From Epiperipatus broadwayi (Eukaryota > Onychophora > Udeonychophora > Euonychophora > Peripatidae), in the NCBI GenBank assembly GCA_028023455.1, contig JAQFVV010000036.1:6445576-6509575 (forward strand): a stretch of 64,000 nt of DNA. Reading direction: 5' to 3'. The translations under genes were made by a program, and so were the position numbers. The notes beneath the pieces are model-generated. The model searched no databases and was not told the origin of the DNA. It saw only the letters and a list, made by a program, of their open reading frames with translations. Below, in pieces: positions 46,977 to 57,957 of the stretch; within the stretch, counting starts at the first letter, position 1; each line of letters starts with the position of its first letter.

Positions 46977-47918
46977 GATAATGTAATAAAATGTGCAAAA
47001 CGTTTCAGTGCAATAGGAGAGAGAATAATGAGGTAGCAAAATCAGCAATATTTAAATAAATTAAAGTATAAGCAAACATATAATTCTATTAAACTGAAAT
47101 ATATGCCACGAGTGTTATTTTTAATTTAGTACGTACTTAAATTTACTTTTTTTTAAAAAAATTCAAATATTTTATTAAAACTGTAATAAATAATATAATT
47201 AGTTATTAATTTTATGCTTAGCTTATTTCACTAATATCCCGGAAATATTGAATGTGAAAAAGCAAACGGTATCGAAATAACGCGAAAATAAACAAAAGAT
47301 ATAAACAAAAATAAGCTATTTTCAGAGATCTCATCCCATGATGCTTCTGTTTCCATAGTTACAAAAGTGAACTTTAGACCAGCAACAAATGCTTACATTT
47401 TCAATATTTGAAAAGAACTGATCAGGGTTGAAAAATGTTGTTGCTATAGTAACTAAAATACTGAAGTTTTTAGCAAATAGAACTAAAACTTAAGAGTTTC
47501 TTTTTAATAACTTTTCAGAAAGAAGTTTTTATTTCTTTTTGAATTTAACAAACCGTCATATTTTAGAGATTTGTTTACGATTATACGTACAACTAAGTTT
47601 GACCATTTATTTCGTTAAATCATTTATCTGACACTTCTAATGTATCTCCATTTCCTTGTCTGATCTCCCTCATCTTTCCTTCTCTTCGCTCTCTTTTCCT
47701 TTTCTCACCTTGTGTGTGAATATATGCAATAATAATGATTTTAAAAAAGCTGTATTCATTGACAATGTTTATTTACAATTTGTTTTTCATGTATTTTTTA
47801 GATCTTTGATATCGGCAATGTGTGAAACTAACTAAAATATTAGAAATGCAAAGTAGTGTTAGGTACAACTTTAAAGATTCAATGATTATAATAAATCAAA
47901 TTGGGGGGGGGGGGGGCA
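46977..47918. other. Intergenic; G14 tract at 47903-47916
   Basis: No gene recognised. The G tract directly precedes the next SINE. Confidence 0.5.
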
Positions 47919-48054
47919 AACTTTTTTATTTATTCCATATGTCAAACCATCGGTCGGGAAGCGAACCCGCGACAACCGTCTGCAAGCAACTGCTTGCAAG
48001 GCGGTTGCACTGACCTCTCGGCTACCACCGCTTGACGAACTTTTTATTTTATTT
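47919..48054 (-). repeat. S1 SINE, long-arm subfamily, with imperfect TSDs
   Basis: AACTTTTTTATTTATT (47919-47934) and AACTTTTTATTTTATTT (48038-48054) flank the copy. On the minus strand it reads CGTCAAGCGGTGGTAGCCGA, with TAGCCGAGAGG a perfect box A, then CCTTGCAAGCAGTTGCTTGC, AGACGGTTGTCGCGGGTTCG and CTTCCCGACCGATGG. The extra ~16 nt before box B resembles a long variable arm, as in Ser or Leu tRNAs. Confidence 0.9.
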
Positions 48055-48328
48055 AGAAAATAACAGTATAAATCAAACTGTTGTTTAAGAACTAGAAATT
48101 GTATGAACAAGTGACTAGAGAGTAAAAAGTAAAGTGATCTTTCAATATTTTATTTCTTCCTATGGAATAATCACCCTTAAAGAACAGTATAAAGAAAGTC
48201 ATTAATCACCAGATATAGCAAGTGGATGGTGTTAAATCCGCACTTACATATGTGCCAATGTTATATCTGCAAATCATAATGTGCGGTCAGCCAATAACAT
48301 TATACAATTCCCACGCTGTTCTTTTCCA

Positions 48329-48549
48329 ATGAGTGCTCTCCAACGAATCGGTCTGCAATGAATGCTCTCCAATGAATTGGTCTGCAACGAAGCTCTCCAA
48401 TGAATTGGTCTGCAATCTCTCTTCTGAATTGGTCTGCAACGAATGCTCTCCAACGAATTGGTCTGCCACGAAGCTCTCCAAACGAATTGGTCTGCAATGA
48501 AGCTCTCCAACGAATTGGTCTGCAACGAAGCTCTCCAACGAATGCTCTC
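48329..48549. repeat. Minisatellite, seven units of about 24-30 bp
   Basis: The anchor GAATTGGTCTGC (first copy GAATCGGTCTGC) recurs at 48344, 48374, 48402, 48426, 48455, 48484 and 48512, separated by AACGAAGCTCTCCAA or AACGAATGCTCTCCAA spacers. Because the unit lacks stops in several frames, it creates overlapping repetitive frames of about 80-100 codons on both strands ('ADQFVGE' style). These are not evidence of a protein. Confidence 0.93.
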
Positions 48550-49699
48550 AATATCTCCGCTGTGATCTGTTTTAGCTACACCCATGAACTACATTTCCAC
48601 TGGGCGCTGATCATTAAACACCAGCACTGACGCGAGATATCTCTACTTAAATACTGCTTACTCAGTACTGCTTGACTGCTCTCTACTGCTCTCTATGTTA
48701 CACTTCTAGATGTTACCCAGTCTTCTTATCACTCTCTGACAACTGCAACCATCAATCAATGCACCGACCAATAAGGTAACGTCTCTTATCTAGAAACATT
48801 TGTAATTAGCAAATATTTCTAGGAATTGTCGATGGCCATTACGTCAATGCACTAATTAAATTCCTCAGCTATCAGAGCGCGATACAAAACAGCCTTACGA
48901 AAAAATTCTAGTTTTTTCTGGAGTGCACAAACATGTCTGCCATTTTACAAAACACTACAGATGGTAATGGTTTTCACTCTTGGTTGATCTACACTGAGAA
49001 TAGCTAGATACCTATTTACCAATCAATAATGAATTCACAAGAGAATCTGCAGAGCTGACCACCTGAAGAAAAAAAATGTTAAGCCTGACTGAAACTAATT
49101 TTCAACTGATCTCAATTTGAATCCAGGTTATGGATTGGCATGCAAATATGATATCATCCAGACCCTTTTTGATGATATCTTTTAATGATAAGTAGAAATA
49201 CAATCATCTAAAAGCGGCTAAACAAGACACTATGAACATGTATCTTTCTTATTTTAAACTTAACAATATAACTTTTCTGAAACAAAATTGTTTTTTATCA
49301 CCAACTAAAATTAAAAATAAATTATCAATAAATTAACGTGGGTGTACGATCCTTAGATCTAACAGCAAAATTAAACATTACAGATTACCAATGCTATTTT
49401 TGAATAAAACATTTTTTGAAGAAAGAAAAAATAAATTTAACATTAATATATATGTAGAAAAAGGAGAAAAGATTCATAATGCACTTAAAAGCAAATGCAA
49501 TGGTAAAAGTGGTGATTGAACAAATAGAAAATTATTAAAAAAATTACATAAAAAACAGACAATTATTGATGTGATAAATAAAAAGTAATCATTATAATAA
49601 GATGTAATGAATTATTGTTTAAAGCATGTTTTAGTTTTTTTAGAAACATATTTATTATATATTTTTTGTAGGCAATTAATGCTAGCTTATGCTATAGGG
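48550..49699. other. Intergenic; C-rich patch at 48560-48790
   Basis: 48560-48790 is less AT-rich (CTGCTCTCTACTGCTCTC direct repeats) and may be minisatellite-derived. The remainder is AT-rich. No gene seen. Confidence 0.4.
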
Positions 49700-49935
49700 A
49701 TGTAAGATTTGAAATACAGGCATTCTTATATCTGGAACTTAATTGTAAATATAGGGGATTTGAACTGAAACTTTCAAGTAACCTTCAACTATTCACTCTA
49801 TCTCATACTACTGATACACATGACCACACATATGTAGAAAAGATAAATAATCACCAACATATGTATTTCATGCTGAACCAGCACTCATCGGCTGGTCCAT
49901 ATTATCATCTCCCACACATTCAGTGCTACAGGGAT
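49700..49935 (-). repeat. S3 dispersed repeat
   Basis: AAATACAGGCATTCTTATAT, TATAGGGGATTTGAACTGAA, GTATTTCATGCTGAACCAGC and GGCTGGTCCATATTATCATC align with the 45.6-kb copy. Truncated after TTCAGTGCTAC. Confidence 0.75.
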
Positions 49936-50605
49936 GTGAATTCTATGATGAAGTTCATGTATTTGAGAGGTGTAAATTATGAGAAAATATCCTATAAATA
50001 TATTTATTGTACATGCAAATTTATCCCAAAAATTAAACTTAAAAATTTTTAAGTCAACAATTGGTCAGTTTATATATATTCAATAATTATAGTTTTAAAA
50101 TTATCATTTATATTGTATATAAGGATGATGCAAGAAAGAAATTCAAGCCACTTTTCACTACACATTATATGTCAAACAGCTATATCTGGTCCATGTATTA
50201 TGATTTGGTAATATCATAAGCTCAATCAATATATTCTTCAACTTTCAAGATGTGGTATTATAGAATCCATTACTATAAAATCACATCTTTGTTGGATTGG
50301 GCATGTGAAACAAATGAACAATACAAGATTATATTATTTATTAAGCACAAGTAGTTCGTAATTAAAGTAAAAGGCTGAAACCTTCTAGCATGCACATTTA
50401 GAATGCTTATATAACAGACAATCAGATGTAATGATGACTGTATATATATAGCTCTCAAGTCGCAACACAAGACAGAGATTTTACAAGAAAAAGGTGGTTC
50501 CACCTTCTTCTTTACTTATATATATATATAGAAATTTAAGTAAAGAAGAAGATGGAACAACCTTTTTCTTATAAAATCTCTGTCTTGTGTTGCGACTTGA
50601 TAGCT

Positions 50606-53284
50606 ATCTATACCAGGGGTCGGCAACCTTTGGCACCCATACCATGCATGGCTCATCAACTATTATCAATGTCACTCAGAATTAATTGAAATAGTAAAAA
50701 TATATATTTTAATTACAGCATCTTTTTTTTTTTGTTGTTTTTACATTCAACATTGGATTTACGATTAAATCATTCTTTATCAGAAAATAATACACTTGAC
50801 TTCATTTAAAAGATATTTTTATTTGCAAGCGAAATAAATTCTACATATTCACATTTTACTTCTGATAATATTAAAAAATGAGATTGTAATCCAAATAAAA
50901 AGCTTATTATGTTATCAATTCTAGAAAGCTACTTTCGGTAGTTGAATGGCAAATAATCGACATTCATTGATGGTGCTTCTTTCAAAAAAGAGATTCTCAT
51001 GGCATATTGACTGAGCGATTCCCAAAATCTCCCAAAAAGAGAAAAATGTGATATTCGCTCTTTTCAAGACTCTTGGACAAATGAATATGGATTTGCACAG
51101 CAAAAAGATTGTGCTGTGTATACATTATGCTGTGAAAGTATTGTGTGTTTTACCTCAAGTGTACAAAGACATTATCCAACTAAACATGTGTTCATATTTA
51201 AAAACTCAGATGAGAAAAGTGAAGCTATAAAAAGAACTGTTTCGGCCTTTAAGAAACAAATTACTTACTTTAGTAATTGGAATCCAAAATAAAGCCACCG
51301 AATGTAGTTATACAATTGCTCATTGTGTGGCTTTGAAAGGCAAATCTTTCACAGATGGACAATTCATCAAAGAAACATTTTTGAAAAGTGCTGAAATCTT
51401 ATTCAGTGATTTACCAAATAAACAAATGATACTGTCTCAAATTCAAGAAATACCAGCTTCTGCAAGATCAATTCAAAGAAATATAACTGACCTGGCCGAA
51501 GATGTAACAACAAAACAGAAAGCCAGTTTACAAGCTGTTGCATTGAGTGTTGCTGTTGATGAAAGCACTGATGTAAATGACGTGGCATGCTTAGCAATAG
51601 TTGCAGAATATTGTGACAACAATCATATTTATGAAGAATTGTGTTACTTGATTCTTCTTATTGGTACAACAAAGGGATATGATATTTTCACTGCATTTTT
51701 CAATTATTTTGAAAAATCAGAAAATTAACATAAATAAAATATTTAGTGTTACTTCTAATGCCAGCTGTGCAATGGTTGGAAAGAAAAAGGGATTTGTTAA
51801 ACTTCTTAAAAATCATATTAAACCTCGAATATTGAGTTTCCACTGCATTATACACCAGGAAAATTTAGTTGTAAAAATCTCATCACAATGCTTGAATTCT
51901 GTAATGGACACTGTCATTAAAATAATTAATTTCATAGTTTCTCATTCTTCATTAACACATAAGCAATTAAAATCCCTTTTGCAAGAAATGAACAGTGCAT
52001 ATACAGACCTCCCTCTATACAGCAATGTTTGTTGGATTAGTTGAGGTAATGTCTTGAACAGGTTTGTATCATGTCTGAAAGAAATCAAGATATTTCTTGA
52101 TGAAAAACAACATTATCTGAAAATAAATGATGAAGACTGGTTATGAAAATTGATGTTTCTGACTGATATAACTCAACACCTGAATGAGTTACACTTGCAT
52201 TTGCAAGAGAAAGGTCAAACAGTATGAGAACTTTTTAAATGGTGGAAAGGATTTGCATCAAAATTAGATATATTTTGGCATGGTATTACCACTAACACCT
52301 ACAAGTACTTCCCAAATGTAAAGGCCCATGCAAATCAATTTAACATTAACAAAGATAAACTTCAAAAATACATTGAATCTCTCAGAGAAGAATTTTCCAA
52401 ATAATGTAAAGACTTCTAAATACACACACCCATATTTTCTTTCCTCATCAAACCTGACTTAATTGATTTAAAGATGACTCCATTTGATTGATCTCTTTTT
52501 GAGTGGATGGATATTGATAGTTTTGAAATGGATTTAATTGAATTAATGTCATCAGAATTGTGGGAAACTAAATTTGTAGCATTGTGAAAAACTCTTGAAG
52601 AGAACTGTCTAGAAAAGTCGGCTATCATTCTCAATTGTTGGATATCATTACATAAAAAATGTAATTCTTTGAAAAAAATTGTTTGTGCTCTGCTTTCAAC
52701 ATTTGGTTCAACTTACTTATGTGAACAAATTTTCTCACATATGAAAAATATTTTGAGTTCACAAAGAAGTTTCCAACACCTGAACATTCAGGAGCATGCG
52801 TGAAGCTAAAAGTGACCAATTACATACCTGATATTGAGCAATTGAGCAAAGAGGTACAAGGTCAAGTTCACATTAATTTATTTTAATACTAAAAAATGGC
52901 TAATCATATTAGAATTTATGATAGTTTTTTCTCATTTAAATTATATATTTTGTATAGGTAAAAAGTTGTATATAATTTGCAATATAATTTGTAATAAGCA
53001 TGTTAAAAATTACAAATTTAAAAAAAAGTACTTTTCACATGATTCTAAGTATTTTAAAATATTGAATGACCAATAATATAAGATCCATTGACTTCAAAAG
53101 TATATATTATATAGTAGTATATATTATATACTATAATATATATAACTTTGAAGCCCATTATAACTGAACCAATTTTGATAATATAATATAATAAATTTGG
53201 TAAAATCATGTTGGTACGTGAAATAACATTGTAACATAGGTTCGGCACCACCCTACTAAAAGGGTGCTGACTCCTGATCTATAC
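50606..53284 (+). mobile_element. hAT-superfamily DNA transposon, 2663 bp, with 8-bp TSD
   Basis: ATCTATAC is duplicated exactly at 50606-50613 and 53277-53284. The element runs 50614-53276. The left end CAGGGGTCGGCAACC and the right end (reverse complement CAGGAGTCAGCACCC) form imperfect terminal inverted repeats of the usual hAT type, with CAGGGGTC-like termini and an 8-bp duplication. Inside is a single plus-strand transposase remnant. It inserted into the right arm of a hairpin element, so it is younger than that element. Confidence 0.93.
51040..52830 (+). pseudogene. hAT transposase (BED finger and hAT-C dimerisation domain), broken
   Basis: Pieces in order: 'RSFQDSWTNEYGFAQQKD' then 'RHYPTKH' (BED-like zinc-finger region, about 51055-51195); 'KGKSFTDGQFIKETFLKS'; 'ALSVAVDESTDVNDVACLAI' (DDE domain start, catalytic Asp in D-E-S-T-D); 'VTSNASCAMVGKKKGFVKLL'; 'FHCIIHQENLVVK' (C/HxxH motif); 'STFGSTYLCEQIFSHMKNI' near 52710 (hAT-C dimerisation, S-T-Y-x-C-E-x-x-F-S-x-M). 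The order fits the GTF2IRD2/ZBED-like group of hAT transposases. At least three frame changes (about 51310, 51725) and several stops make it inactive. Confidence 0.9.
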
Positions 53285-53373
53285 AGACATCATTACATCT
53301 GATTGTCTGTTATATAAGCATTCTAAATGCACATGTGAGAAGGTTTCAGCCTTTCATTTTAATACAAGATTAT

Positions 53374-54043
53374 GCAAAAAAGTATGTAAACTTGAGAATG
53401 TTTTTATGACAATGGCGAATCCTGTTCCATTATATAAAATTATCTCAAAGATGTTCTAAAAAGTACAATGTTGATTGTTATGATTGGAAAATAATGATAG
53501 ATGGTAAAATATTTTGGAGAGATATAATTAGTCATGGATGTTAAACTATTCAGGAAGAAAACTTTTCAGCAATAGCAAGTTAAAACACAGCATTGTAACA
53601 TATTACATAAACAGAATATTGAACGAGTGTGTTATACATGCAGTCCTATTTGGATTTCACAGATTGGTTTGGATAGACATTACAAAACTCATCTCAAAGT
53701 ATTATTATTTTCATTATTGTGTCTTCCTATCTTTTTTTTTTTGCCTTGTTTACAAGTCGTTTACTGTTACTGCTGCTAACATATGTATTTCCAAAAATCA
53801 TAGTTTTTATTATATTGTATATCTGTTGTTATATATTTCAATACAAAATTAAAGTTATATTTTATCATTATAGTGTCTAATAATTAATGTTGCCTAGTTT
53901 AACAATGTTACTATGAAAATTATTATTACCTAATGATATTGGTTTACCTTCTTTGAATAAAAAATTATATTTTATTCATTTTTTGAAATACCATTTTTAA
54001 TTTTCCTGAAGGTTTATAATGATGGTATTTTAGTTGTATTTAT
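53374..54043. other. Intergenic, nothing recognised
   Basis: AT-rich. The frame at 53538-53852 shows no domain. Confidence 0.5.
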
Positions 54044-54313
54044 ATATTGGATTCTTTACATCATCTAATATAAGTATTGAATGTTTTTATAAAATTTAAC
54101 TTTATTCAAATATTCCAAATACATTCAGTTGTTAATAATAGCACACAGGTTATATATATGCACAACATTTTGAGAGGTATTATTTTCCCATCTTCTTCGG
54201 GTGTGGCTGGCCTGACTAATAACAGTTCTCTCATGGGGATGGAACCTGGATTCTTAGATACTTGAATATTGAATTTTAAGGGAACTTGCTCTAACCAACT
54301 GAGCTATCCTGCA
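54044..54313 (-). repeat. S2 tRNA-derived SINE, best head
   Basis: The minus strand starts TTGCAGGATAGCTCAGTTGG, then TTAGAGCAAGTTCCC (box A TAGCTCAGTTGG), with CCAGGTTCCATCCCC (box B) about 70 nt on. The body includes the complement of CATTCAGTTGTTAATAATAG. About 270 bp. Confidence 0.82.
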
Positions 54314-55542
54314 ATAGGCAATCCTCTGATTACAAATTGATTACACATTGATTCATTAGCCAAAATCCTAGTATCTTAGACGAACTGCAGACAAAATGTA
54401 TTAAAAATATTTTTTTTAACTTCATAATTATTTTTAATATTCCATAAAATTTTCTAGTATTATTAATGGTTTCTATATTATTCTAAACTATATTTAGTAA
54501 TAAATTATGTTAATGGAATGACATTTTAAACTAAAAAAGTAAAGATATTTCTTTCATGTATGTACAGTCTGACTTTTAAATTTTTTTAATATAAAATTTT
54601 AATTGCTAAAATGTTAGCATATAATTCATGATCATTCGTTTACATCATTGCACCTTGTGTGAGAAAAGTTACAATGTCTCACCTATGACAGCTTTACTTT
54701 TTATAAAAATTTGGGAACATCAAGTTTTCTACTTGAATAGATCAATTGAATAAATTATTAATGATAGACTATTAAAGACTAAACAGTTTTATTTAAATTA
54801 AAGGAGAAAAGCATCTTCACATCAAAATTATTGACAGAGATGAAGATAAGAAAAAATATCATTAGAAAAAAGTTATTTTAAACATTTAGAACACTTTATA
54901 CTGAGGGATTTTTTTATCCAAGTCTAATTTGAGTTATCAACCCACTTTTCTTACTTAAACTCCTTTAAAAATAGAATAAGTACCGTTTTATTCTTAGAAA
55001 TAGAATAATTAATTGACAAATTTATCACTAGTTGTTTGCAAATGTGTAGAATATATTAATAAACAAGTCTTTAATACAAAAAAAAATTCTAACATTTCTA
55101 TTTATATTGGAGGTCATTGTGGTCCATCTCTAAAGAATCTGCCTGCCTTGTCTCTGACCTGGGTTCAAATCAATCTAAGAAACTTGAAATTTTAATAGGT
55201 TGCTGATTCATAACAAATTCAATAAGCATGTAATATTAGTTACAAAATAGATGTCTAGATATTCTTAATAAGATAATAAATAAAGATGGAAACTTTCATC
55301 ATCTAACAATTGATAATATTGATTAGTCTTTTTTTATTATTTTTCTATAAAAAAGTGAGTGAAGAAATTTTGTTTCTGCAAGGAATTGTTTAAAATCTGT
55401 TTTTCCTTTACCACATATAAATATATTGTAATAAAAAAAATATGTTTGTGTATGCATGTGTTACAACTAATACTTTCATGGACAATGAACATTTATCATA
55501 TATATATCATCATCATTATGCGTTTTAATTCTTAATCTATCA
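54314..55542. other. Intergenic; possible tRNA-like patch at 55108-55180
   Basis: GGTCATTGTGGTCCATCTCT followed 50 nt later by CTGGGTTCAAATC has box-B-like sequence, but box A is weak and no second copy is seen here. The rest is AT-rich. Confidence 0.35.
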
Positions 55543-55588
55543 TCTATTGATTACTATAGCTTGCACTAGGCAGCACTACTGTGTGAGA
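55543..55588. repeat. P-family right-arm fragment at the LINE D2 5' junction
   Basis: CTATTGATTACTATAGCTTG, then CACTAGGCAGCACTACTGTG, matches the P right arm (CATTGATTACTCTGGCTTGC, ACTGAGTGGCACTACTGTAT). It stops where family-D LINE coding begins (GAG AAA TTT at 55585). Confidence 0.75.
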
Positions 55589-55974
55589 AATTTGAATGCC
55601 TAGTTAAGGATATACAAATTTTTAAAGAAAAGGGAAAGAGAATAATGGTTATAGGGGATATGAATGGACATATTGAAGAAATTGATGATGTAGATAATAA
55701 GAATGGTCAGTTGTTGAAGGAATTTTGTCAAAGGGCAAATTTGAGCATTGGGAATTTATCAAATATGTATGAAAGGCAATACACATGGTCTACGAATAAT
55801 GTATTTCACCCAATAGATTATGTATTGGTAGAGAAAGAGGGACTGAATAAAATATGGAAAATTAAGGTGTTTGATAATGAAGAGAGAGTATGTAATAGTG
55901 ATCATAATTTTATTGTAATAGAAATGATTAGTAATGTGATGGAGGATAGAAATAAAGGTAGAAATAATAGCTGA
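55585..55974 (+). pseudogene. LINE D2 APE endonuclease, C-terminal half
   Basis: Frame from GAG at 55585: 'EKFECLVKDIQIFKEKGKRI', 'MVIGDMNGHIEEID' (G-D-x-N motif), 'RQYTWSTNNVFHPIDYVLV' (T-W-x-S, I-D-Y-V substrate-binding block) and 'CNSDHNFIVIEM' (catalytic S-D-H). The N-terminal motifs are missing because the copy is truncated. The ATG at 55645 is internal, not a start. It ends at a TGA, with a frameshift to the next segment. Confidence 0.9.
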
Positions 55975-55990
55975 AAGATGTGGATGGAGA

Positions 55991-56440
55991 GTGAATGATA
56001 AGAATAAGTTGGAAGAATATAAAATAAAAGTTGAAGAAACCATGGAGCAGTTGGATGGAGATGAGTATAAGGACTGGTGTGGTGAAATAGAAAAAGTGGC
56101 AAATAGGGTTTTAGTTGAGAATATGCAGAAGAATAAAAGTAATAAAAAAATGAGAGTTAGTAAAAGTGTAAAAGAGAGGAAAGAAGCATGCAGAGAATAT
56201 AAGTGTGTTATTAAGAACAAAGAAAGTGAAAATGATATTAATACTAAATGGGGAAAGTACTTAGAAAAGAAGAAGTTGGCTAAAATGGATAATTATAGAG
56301 AGAGGATGAAGTTAAATAGTAAATTATTGGAGGATATTAATAAAAGTGGAAGAGATGGGAGTAAAAAATTTTGGAATTACATTAAAAGAAGAAATGTAGG
56401 GGAAAGAGAGATAGTATTAATATATGATGAGGGAATATAG
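55991..56440 (+). pseudogene. LINE D2 linker between endonuclease and RT
   Basis: Lys/Glu-rich, probably helical segment ('NKLEEYKIKVEETMEQLDGD', 'RVSKSVKERKEACREYK', 'SGRDGSKKFWNYIKRRN'). The F-W-x-Y-I-K-x-x-x motif just before RT is common in LINEs. It closes at an in-frame TAG (56438-56440), after which the same frame continues. Confidence 0.82.
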
Positions 56441-57420
56441 TGTAGATCTAGAGAAGAGGTAGAGAGAATCTTAAATAGATATGTAATGGATAGAGAAAAG
56501 ATGTTAGATGTGAAGGAAGTAGTGATAAAAAAAATGAAAGTAGTTAGTAATGGGAATATTAGGTTCACAAAAAATGAATTGAATGAGGCAGGAAAGAGAT
56601 TGAAAAGTGGAAAGGTGAGAGGTTTAGATGGATGGGCAGCAGAGATGGTAATGAATTTAGGGCATAGAGCAAAAGCAAAGTTATTATCATGTTTTAATAA
56701 GATGGCACAGAAGGCAGTTTTTCCGGTTAGTTGGAGTAATACAAGAATAAGATTACTATTTAAAGGAAAGGGTAAGGATCATAGAAAGTTAAATAATTAT
56801 AGACCGATAGTGGTAACATCAGTTTTATATAAAGTTTTCTCATATATGGTAGCTGGAAGAGTTGTAAAATGGATTGAAGAGAATAATGTAATGGGGGAAA
56901 TGCAAGGAGGTTTTAGGTCAGATAGGCATATAGGAGATAGTTAGTTTGTAGTTACACAACTTATGGAGATGAGTAGGAATTCAGGTAGATCATTATATAT
57001 GAGTTTTATAGATATAGAGAAAGCATATGATAGAGTAAATAGAAATAGATTATGGGTAAGGTTAGCCAATTTGGGAATGGATGAAGCTTTAGTAAATATT
57101 ATTAAGAAATTATATGAAAATAATTATTATACTTACCAGTTAGGGGATATAGAATCAGTTAGTTAAAAATGGGGTGGGATTAAGGCAAGGATGCCCTATG
57201 TCACCTATTTTGTTTTTGTTGTTTTTGAGTGAAATGGAGAAAGCAATAGAAAGACTAGGAAGAGGCGTAGAGATACCATTAATAGGTTGCAAAGGAGTAT
57301 ATATTTTGTCGGGTATTTTTTTTGCAGATGATATCTTTTTGTGTGCAGAAAGAAGAGAAGATATGGAAATTATGTTGAAGACATGTGCAAGGTAAATTTA
57401 GTGAAGAAAAATCAAATATA
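56441..57420 (+). pseudogene. LINE D2 reverse transcriptase domain
   Basis: 'EAGKRLKSGKVRGLDGWAAE' (K-S-G-K-x-x-G-x-D-G motif 0), 'SWSNTRIRLLFKGKG', 'LNNYRPIVVTSVLYKVFSYM' (motif 2), 'GGFRSDRHIGDS', stop, 'YMSFIDIEKAYDRVNRNRLW' (motif A, F-I-D-x-x-K-A-Y-D), 'GLRQGCPMSPILFLL' (motif B) and 'GIFFADDIFLCA' (motif C, F-A-D-D intact). Catalytic Asp residues are kept. A TAG at 56942-56944 and a frameshift around 57165 break the chain. Confidence 0.93.
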
Positions 57421-57942
57421 ATGATGGTTAATACTGGGGAAAGAGAAGATGTAGAATTTTTATTGGGGGATATAAAGTTACATGTGGTGGATAGATATAG
57501 GTATTTTGGAATCATCTTATGTAATCAGGAAAATTGCTTAGATGAATGGGAGAAAAAATTGATAAATGAAGCAAAGAAAAGAAAGGGTTTGGTAAAGAAA
57601 CTAACAGTATTTTCATATAATGAATATGATGTAGCTAGAATAGTATGCAAGGGAGTTGCAGTAGCAGGGTTAACATATGGCAATAAGACATTATGTGTTA
57701 GTAAAAGGGTTTTAGATTATTTAGAGAAAGTACAAAGGGAAGATGGAAGACATGCATTAGATGCAGAGATGTGGACAGCAAAGAAGGCAATTCAAGAAGA
57801 AATGGGATGGTCAAGTTTTTATATGAGAGATGCAAAAAGTAAAATGAAAATGTTTGGTAGGTTGCAGTTTATGGATAGTAAAAGAATAGCAAAAATAGTG
57901 TTCAATTGGGTTATGAGTAAAGGGCAAGTACAAGATAGGTGA
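57385..57942 (+). pseudogene. LINE D2 post-RT region
   Basis: 'GKFSEEKSNIMMVNTGERED', 'VDRYRYFGIILCNQENCLDE' (Y-x-x-L/F-G motif after RT), 'VARIVCKGVAVAGLTYGNKT', 'MFGRLQFMDSKRIAKIVFNW'. This is the usual thumb and connection layout of such LINEs. The 61.2-kb copy starts inside this block. The frame ends at TGA 57940-57942. Confidence 0.88.
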
Positions 57943-57957
57943 GAAAGGTAATGCAGT

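Larger units (their letters stand above)
50320..53373. repeat. Hairpin element with 13-bp TSDs, interrupted by a hAT transposon
   Basis: AATACAAGATTAT occurs at 50320-50332 and 53361-53373. With the hAT insertion and its 8-bp duplication removed, the element is about 357 bp. It has a leader of about 30 nt at the left, a left arm (about 50360-50520, AAGGCTGAAACCTTCT ... CTTCTTCTTTACTTA) and a right arm (50533-50613 continuing at 53285-53360, AAGTAAAGAAGAAGA ... GAAGGTTTCAGCCTTT). The arms pair over about 150 nt. The right arm is flush with the right TSD and the leader lies on one side only. Confidence 0.88.

Noticed and set aside
48274-48585. Several overlapping 83-103 codon frames on the minus strand
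   Set aside because: Products of the stop-free minisatellite, open in multiple frames at once.
55759-56220. 153-codon minus-strand frame opposite the LINE D2 endonuclease
   Set aside because: Ser/Phe/Ile/Leu-rich antisense shadow of Lys/Glu-rich coding; the sense strand has clear LINE motifs.
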